A stretch of DNA of 64,000 bases, from the NCBI RefSeq assembly GCF_001632775.1, contig NZ_CP015249.1, positions 4,072,686 through 4,136,685 on the forward strand. Direction: 5' to 3'. The notes under the pieces are model-generated. The model was not told the origin of the DNA, did no database searches, and saw only the letters and a program-made list of their open reading frames with translations. The position numbers were made by a program, and so were the translations under genes. Shown piece by piece: positions 59,843 to 64,000 of this stretch; within the stretch, counting starts at the first letter, position 1, and each line of letters opens with the position of its first letter. This DNA is from Dokdonella koreensis DS-123. GTDB lineage: Bacteria > Pseudomonadota > Gammaproteobacteria > Xanthomonadales > Rhodanobacteraceae.

Positions 59843-60541
59843 ATGAAACGACGATCCGCAGTTCCCCTATCGAGCACGGCCCTGATCGCGCTGGCGATCA
59901 CCGCAGCGCCGGCCCTCGGCGCCCCGACGACCCGTTCCGGCGCGCCCGGCAGCACCAGCGCACCCCGGCCAGCCGCCACCGATCCGGTCTTCGCCGACGC
60001 GTTCGACCGCCGCGGCAGCGACGTGACCGTCTACACCGATCGGGCGGCGTTCCTCGCCGCGGTCGGCCCCGACCGTATCGAGAAGGACTTCGACGAGCTC
60101 GTCCCGGGCCATAGCCCGCCGCTGCACTACACCGACGCGGGGTTCAATCTCTACGTGTTCACGCCGGTCGGCACCCATCACGGCCTCTACAACGGCCCGG
60201 GCTTCGTCTCGATCGACCAGGTGGACGAGCCGATCATGATCTGGACCACGCTCGACGACCGGCCGATCACCGCGATCGGCGGCAACGTCTGGCCGTCGGA
60301 CTTCTCGCTGCGGCCGACCGACGGCACGATCGGCATCGACGTGATCCTGCAGGACGGCACGCTCGGCGCTACCGCGATCATCGACGGTGCCGACCCGGAC
60401 ACGTTCCGCGGCTTCGTCAGCACCGGCGTGCCGATCGCCTACCTGCTGATCGAGGCGCCGGACCTCACCGACCCGCCCGCCGGCACCACGCCGGACCGCT
60501 GGCCGACGCTCGACAACCTGGTCTTCGGGAGCGCGCAATGA
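59843..60541 (+). CDS. Secreted protein with N-terminal FxxxF motif and a shared C-terminal domain
   Basis: A 232-residue exported protein. Signal peptide about 1-26 (ALIALAITAAPALGAP). A Pro/Ala linker is followed by DPVFADAFD (residues 47-55; bases 59981-60007). The domain at about 60-232 (VTVYTDRAAFLAAVGPDRIE, AIGGNVWPSDFS, DTFRGFVSTGVP, WPTLDNLVFG) is similar to the last 180 residues of the next protein. ATG 59843 has only a weak SD. It lies 165 bp after the fourth regulator and 56 bp before the next gene. Domain function unknown; it looks like an all-beta extracellular module. Confidence 0.8.
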   Translation: MKRRSAVPLSSTALIALAITAAPALGAPTTRSGAPGSTSAPRPAATDPVFADAFDRRGSDVTVYTDRAAFLAAVGPDRIEKDFDELVPGHSPPLHYTDAGFNLYVFTPVGTHHGLYNGPGFVSIDQVDEPIMIWTTLDDRPITAIGGNVWPSDFSLRPTDGTIGIDVILQDGTLGATAIIDGADPDTFRGFVSTGVPIAYLLIEAPDLTDPPAGTTPDRWPTLDNLVFGSAQ

Positions 60542-60597
60542 ACGCCCGCCCTGTCTGCTGCCCCACCGCAGTCCACGCAGCCCCGGAGGGCTCCCGC

Positions 60598-62589
60598 ATG
60601 CGCCGATCCCTGGCCGCCGCAATGCTCCTGGCGGCGCTCGCCGCCGCGCCGGCCTGGGCCGACATCGCCGTTACCGCCACCGCCGAACCGACCACCTACG
60701 CGCGTGGCCGCACCAACAGCTACGTGATCGACCTGCGCGTGATCTCCGAGGCCTTCGGCGGTGCCGACGCGACCTACTTCAGCGTGCCCGAGGGCGTCAC
60801 GCTCTCGGCCGTGCGCGAGCGCAACACCTTCACCTGGTGCAGCGACGTGGACGTCCTGGTGCTCGGCATGGGCACGCGCGAAGGCGGCTGGTACCAGCGC
60901 GGCTATCCGGACCCGGCCGGCTGCGGCAGCCTGTCCGGCTCACCGGCACCGGGCGAACTGCAGGTGGTGATCGTCGACGTCGACGTGCCGGCCGACTATG
61001 TCGGCGACCTGCCGCTGACCGTCCACCTGCTCGGCGACGGCACCGGCGGCGGGCCGAACGAGGCGAGCGTCACCCTCAATTTCGCCGACGACGCGACGGC
61101 CGCGCTGCGCTGGCATTTCGACGACCTCGCCGCACCGGCGCTGCCCGGCGGCTGGGCCACCGCGGCGACCGGTGCCGGCGTGCCGTGGGTCACGCAGGCG
61201 GCGCTGGTCGACACCGCGCCCAACGCTGTCCATGCGCCGGCCCCGGCGGCGCGCGGCGAGTCGGCGCTGACCACGGCGCCGATCGCGGTGCCGGCCGACG
61301 GCGGCGAGATCCAGTTCCGCCAGCGCCTGGCGACCGATGCGGGCGCCGACGGCGGCGTGCTGGAGATCGCCATCGACGGCGGCGCGTTCCAGGACATCCT
61401 CGCCGCCGGCGGGCAGTTCACCACCGGCGGCTACGACGGCGTGCTCGCCACGCCGGCCGCCTGCGCCGGCAACGCCAACCCGTTGGCCGGGCGGTCGGCC
61501 TGGAGCGGCGCGCACGGCCGCTTCGGGGCGGTCGCGGCAGTCCTGCCACCGGCGGCGGCTGGCCGCAGCGTGCAACTGCGCTGGCGCCTCGGCACCGATT
61601 GCGCCGGCACGCCCGAGGCACCGAACGGCTGGTGGATCGACGACATCCGCCTGGCGCCGACGGTCCCGCAGGCGGCGCTGCCGACACGCCTGGCCGTGAC
61701 GGTCAGTGCCGGCACGCAGCGCACCGAGCCGCTCGCGATCGGCAATGCCGGCGGCGGCCTGCTCGACTACGCGGTGGCGGCCGCCACCGCCGACTGCGCG
61801 GCACCCGGCACGCCGGCCTGGCTGCAGGTGGACGAGGCCGCCGGCCAGGTCGCCGGTGGCGCGCGTGCCGCGGCCACGCTGACGATCGACAGCGGCGGCC
61901 TGGCCCCCGGCGACCACGACGCCCTGCTGTGCGTGACCGGCAGCGATACCGGCACGGTACGGTCGATCCCGCTGCACCTGACGGTGACGGCCGAGGCCTG
62001 CGTCGCCGCCGACCGCGTGTTCGCGAACGGTTTCGACGACAGCGGCGACGGCCTCTGCGGCGGCGCGCTGCGCACGTACGACGATGCCGACGCCTTCCTG
62101 GCCGAGGTCGCGCCCGGCGCGCACCGCAATGCCTTCACCGGCCTGCGCAGCGGCTACGTCCACGGCCCGCTGGCGTTCGGCGACGGCGGCTTCACCTATA
62201 CCGTCATCGGCGCGCCGGCGGGTTTCTTCGGCAACCTGTTCCTGTTCGCCGGTGCCGGCATGCTCGCGCCGATGGGTCCCGGCGAGGACAGTTCGCTGAC
62301 GATCACCTTCACCGGCGCGCCGGTGACCGCGCTCGGCGGCAACTTCTGGGGCCAGTCGTTCTTCGTCTCGGCCAGCATCGAGGAGAACCTGCAGCTGCCC
62401 ACGCCGATCGTGTTGACGCTGGACGACGGCACCGTCGAGACGTTCACCGCGACCAGCCAGCGCGACTTCCGCGGCTTCGTCGCGACGCGGCCGATCCGCA
62501 GCCTGACCGTCACCGCGCCGGTGCCGCTGCCCGACGGCGACCACGCCTGGGGCGTGTTCGACAACCTGGTCGTCGGCCGCACCCGCTGA
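60598..62589 (+). CDS. Secreted multi-domain protein with internal FxxxF motif
   Basis: A 663-residue exported protein. ATG 60598 follows GGAGGG with a 7-base spacer and opens a signal peptide ending PAWAD. Residues about 20-160 are a beta domain (TYARGRTNSYVIDLRVIS). About 180-365 is jelly-roll/MAM-like (WHFDDLAAPALPGGWATAA, WWIDDIRLAPT). About 370-470 is Ig/BACON-like. Then DRVFANGFD (bases 62011-62037) is followed by the domain found alone in the 59843 protein (YDDADAFLAEVAPGAHRNAF, ALGGNFWGQSFF, RDFRGFVATRPI, WGVFDNLVVG). So the motif that ends other proteins is here a junction. Probable operon with 59843. Confidence 0.85.
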   Translation: MRRSLAAAMLLAALAAAPAWADIAVTATAEPTTYARGRTNSYVIDLRVISEAFGGADATYFSVPEGVTLSAVRERNTFTWCSDVDVLVLGMGTREGGWYQRGYPDPAGCGSLSGSPAPGELQVVIVDVDVPADYVGDLPLTVHLLGDGTGGGPNEASVTLNFADDATAALRWHFDDLAAPALPGGWATAATGAGVPWVTQAALVDTAPNAVHAPAPAARGESALTTAPIAVPADGGEIQFRQRLATDAGADGGVLEIAIDGGAFQDILAAGGQFTTGGYDGVLATPAACAGNANPLAGRSAWSGAHGRFGAVAAVLPPAAAGRSVQLRWRLGTDCAGTPEAPNGWWIDDIRLAPTVPQAALPTRLAVTVSAGTQRTEPLAIGNAGGGLLDYAVAAATADCAAPGTPAWLQVDEAAGQVAGGARAAATLTIDSGGLAPGDHDALLCVTGSDTGTVRSIPLHLTVTAEACVAADRVFANGFDDSGDGLCGGALRTYDDADAFLAEVAPGAHRNAFTGLRSGYVHGPLAFGDGGFTYTVIGAPAGFFGNLFLFAGAGMLAPMGPGEDSSLTITFTGAPVTALGGNFWGQSFFVSASIEENLQLPTPIVLTLDDGTVETFTATSQRDFRGFVATRPIRSLTVTAPVPLPDGDHAWGVFDNLVVGRTR

Positions 62590-62628
62590 GGCGCAACCCG
62601 TCCTGGGCGCGCGGCGCAGGCCGCGCGC

Positions 62629-63456
62629 TCAGGTATGCCCCAGCCGCGGGTCGTCGTAGTAGTCGTTGACCTGGTTCGGATTCGCGCAGCCGCCGGTCGA
62701 GCCGAGCATGCGTTCGCCCTCGACGCGCTGGAACGCCGGGTCCTCGTTGTAGACGTTGCGGTAGATCGCGATCACGGTCAGCGGATCGGTCGCGAACGAG
62801 GCGGTCTCGCCGTCGTACTCGGCCGCATCGCGCGCCGCGGTGTCGGCCGCGTCCTGGCCGTGATGGACCACCGTATTGGTCGTGTTGGCGAACCGCAGGT
62901 TGCGGTCGCCGTCGTAGATCGCGGTTTCGAGGACCAGCCCCTGCGGACCGACCGCATGCATCGTCAGCTTGGCACCGCCGTCCAGCAGTACCGAACGCCG
63001 GGAGCCGTCCCATTCGGGCTCGCCGCCCCAGTCCTTGATGTGCTTGCCGTTGAGGTTTTCGTGCGGGTCGCCCCAGTGCTCAACCGTGTTGAAGCCGAAC
63101 GGATCGGTCACCGTGATCGTGTGGTGGTCGATCTTGATCGTGTAGCCGGCGCGCGTCACATACGCCATCGGCGAGCCGGCGCCGCCCGGCTGCGCCAGCG
63201 TGCCGCGCTCGAACGCGTCGCGGAACAGCGACCGCGGACACTCGGTAGCGGCCATCAGCGGCACGCCGCCGAGTGGGATCCCCAGCGTCCAGCGTTCCGG
63301 CACCGCGGGCTGCGCGGCTGTCGCGGCGGTGCCGCTGCCGCAGAGGGTCGCGACCAGCAGCGCCAGCGCGACACCCTGGCGCCGGCCGGACCGAACCGGC
63401 CGGCGGCGGGTCGTGCCGGGGTAGCGGGTGGAAGCGAACGAGCACGCCATCATCAT
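62629..63456 (-). CDS. Exported DUF1521-like protein
   Basis: A 275-residue exported protein. ATG 63456 (first of three Met codons) has GAGGA (63465-63469) 8 bases upstream; the in-frame ATG 63471 would overlap that SD. A basic region and a hydrophobic segment (VALALLVATLCGSGTAATAA) make a long signal. CPRSLFRDAFERG resembles the FxxxF motif near the mature N-terminus. YTIKIDHHTITVTDPFGFNT and VEHWGDPHENLNGKHIKDWG resemble DUF1521. The C-terminus (YYDDPRLGHT) has no tail. It converges with the 60598 gene, 39 bp between stops. Function unknown. Confidence 0.72.
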   Translation of the reverse strand: MMMACSFASTRYPGTTRRRPVRSGRRQGVALALLVATLCGSGTAATAAQPAVPERWTLGIPLGGVPLMAATECPRSLFRDAFERGTLAQPGGAGSPMAYVTRAGYTIKIDHHTITVTDPFGFNTVEHWGDPHENLNGKHIKDWGGEPEWDGSRRSVLLDGGAKLTMHAVGPQGLVLETAIYDGDRNLRFANTTNTVVHHGQDAADTAARDAAEYDGETASFATDPLTVIAIYRNVYNEDPAFQRVEGERMLGSTGGCANPNQVNDYYDDPRLGHT

Positions 63457-63610
63457 CGGACCGGTCCTCATACGGGGCGCGCCGCGCTCGGCGCCGTCGG
63501 TCTCTCTGCGCAGAACGGCGGCCGATCGGCTCAGGCCGGCGCGAGGCGTCCCGGATGTCGATGCGAACGGGGCGGCTCGGGAGCCGCCGGCGTCCTGCGC
63601 GGCCGGGCGC

Positions 63611-64000
63611 TCAACCGATGCAGTGCGCGAGGAAGGCCTGCAGCGCCTCGGACAGGCGCTTCTTCTCGTGGTGGACGAACGAGAACGGCCGGCTCAGCCG
63701 CGGCAACGTCGTCGGCAACACCACCAGCCGGCCCAGATCCAGCAGATCGCGCACGACGCTGCGCGAGAGGCAGCTGACGCCCAGCCCTTCGGCGACCGCG
63801 TACTTGATCGCCTCGGAGCTGCCCAGCGTCATGTCGGCCGGCAGGTGGTCGAGGTGCGGCAGCAGCGCCTGTTCGACCGCCTCGCGCGTGCCGGAGCCCG
63901 GTTCGCGCAGCAGCCAGCGCACCTCGCGCAGGCGACGCAGCGGCAGGCGCCCCTGCGCCGCGCTGCGCGCCAGCGGATGGGTCGGTGCCGCGACCACCAC
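63611..64000 (-). CDS. LysR-family regulator, C-terminal part (truncated)
   Basis: The last 129 residues of a LysR-type regulator running off the window end. VVAAPTHPLARSAAQGRLPL and WLLREPGSGTREAVEQALL match the inducer-binding domain of LysR proteins. LGSSEAIKYAVAEGLGVSCL is the second lobe pattern (S-x-x-A-I-K-x-x-V-x-x-G-x-G-I). The DNA-binding N-terminus lies beyond base 64000. The visible stop is at 63611-63613. Target and inducer unknown; no divergent partner is visible. Confidence 0.9.
   Translation of the reverse strand: MVVAAPTHPLARSAAQGRLPLRRLREVRWLLREPGSGTREAVEQALLPHLDHLPADMTLGSSEAIKYAVAEGLGVSCLSRSVVRDLLDLGRLVVLPTTLPRLSRPFSFVHHEKKRLSEALQAFLAHCIG

Overview
The window reads as one stretch of chromosome from a very GC-rich gammaproteobacterium, most likely of the Xanthomonadales/Lysobacterales (Rhodanobacteraceae-like, in the style of Dokdonella or Tahibacter). 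That placement is inference. It rests on GC near 70 percent, many large secreted multi-domain proteins, winged-helix/TPR membrane regulators, an ECF sigma factor with a TPR Ser/Thr kinase, and an IPTL-type C-terminal anchor. I see no tRNA, rRNA, CRISPR array, insertion sequence or phage gene.

Layout. 1-3894: a truncated winged-helix/TPR regulator followed by a secreted delta-60-repeat protein. 3982-8919 (minus): a 1645-residue surface protein with PPC, P-domain and DUF11 repeats and an IPTL-type anchor. 9582-19433: small and medium genes, including an EF-hand protein with a clear terminator, two secreted beta-helix proteins, a GNAT acetyltransferase, a nucleotidyltransferase, a ferritin-like protein and two Cys-rich metallothionein-like proteins. 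19607-25040: a second regulator plus secreted protein. 25172-26064: a tautomerase and a small TonB-like protein. 26217-31608 (minus): a GntR/YtrA-type operon (regulator, ABC ATPase, permease, S9 peptidase) with a perfect palindromic operator. 31812-39323: a Tat-exported epimerase, then a six-gene minus-strand operon (pirin, isochorismatase-like, alpha/beta hydrolase, XapX, amidohydrolase, DUF1275) with a divergent LysR gene. 39393-44786: a Ser/Thr kinase and an ECF sigma factor separated by an oppositely oriented glycine-rich secreted protein gene. 45041-54270: a third regulator plus a 2104-residue S8 protease. 54670-56826: an FG-GAP propeller protein of visibly lower GC. 57278-62589: a fourth regulator plus two secreted proteins that share a domain. 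62629-64000: a secreted protein and a truncated LysR gene.

Two patterns stand out. First, each of the four winged-helix/TM/TPR regulators sits directly upstream of, and on the same strand as, a large exported protein gene. Second, seven exported proteins end in a short acidic/aromatic tail of the type [DE]-x-[ILV]-F-x-x-x-[FM]-[DE], and three more carry the same motif internally or near the N-terminus. All four regulator partners carry it. I do not recognise the tail as a named sorting signal. A regulator/secreted-protein pairing with a common tail is the best candidate here for an undescribed system.
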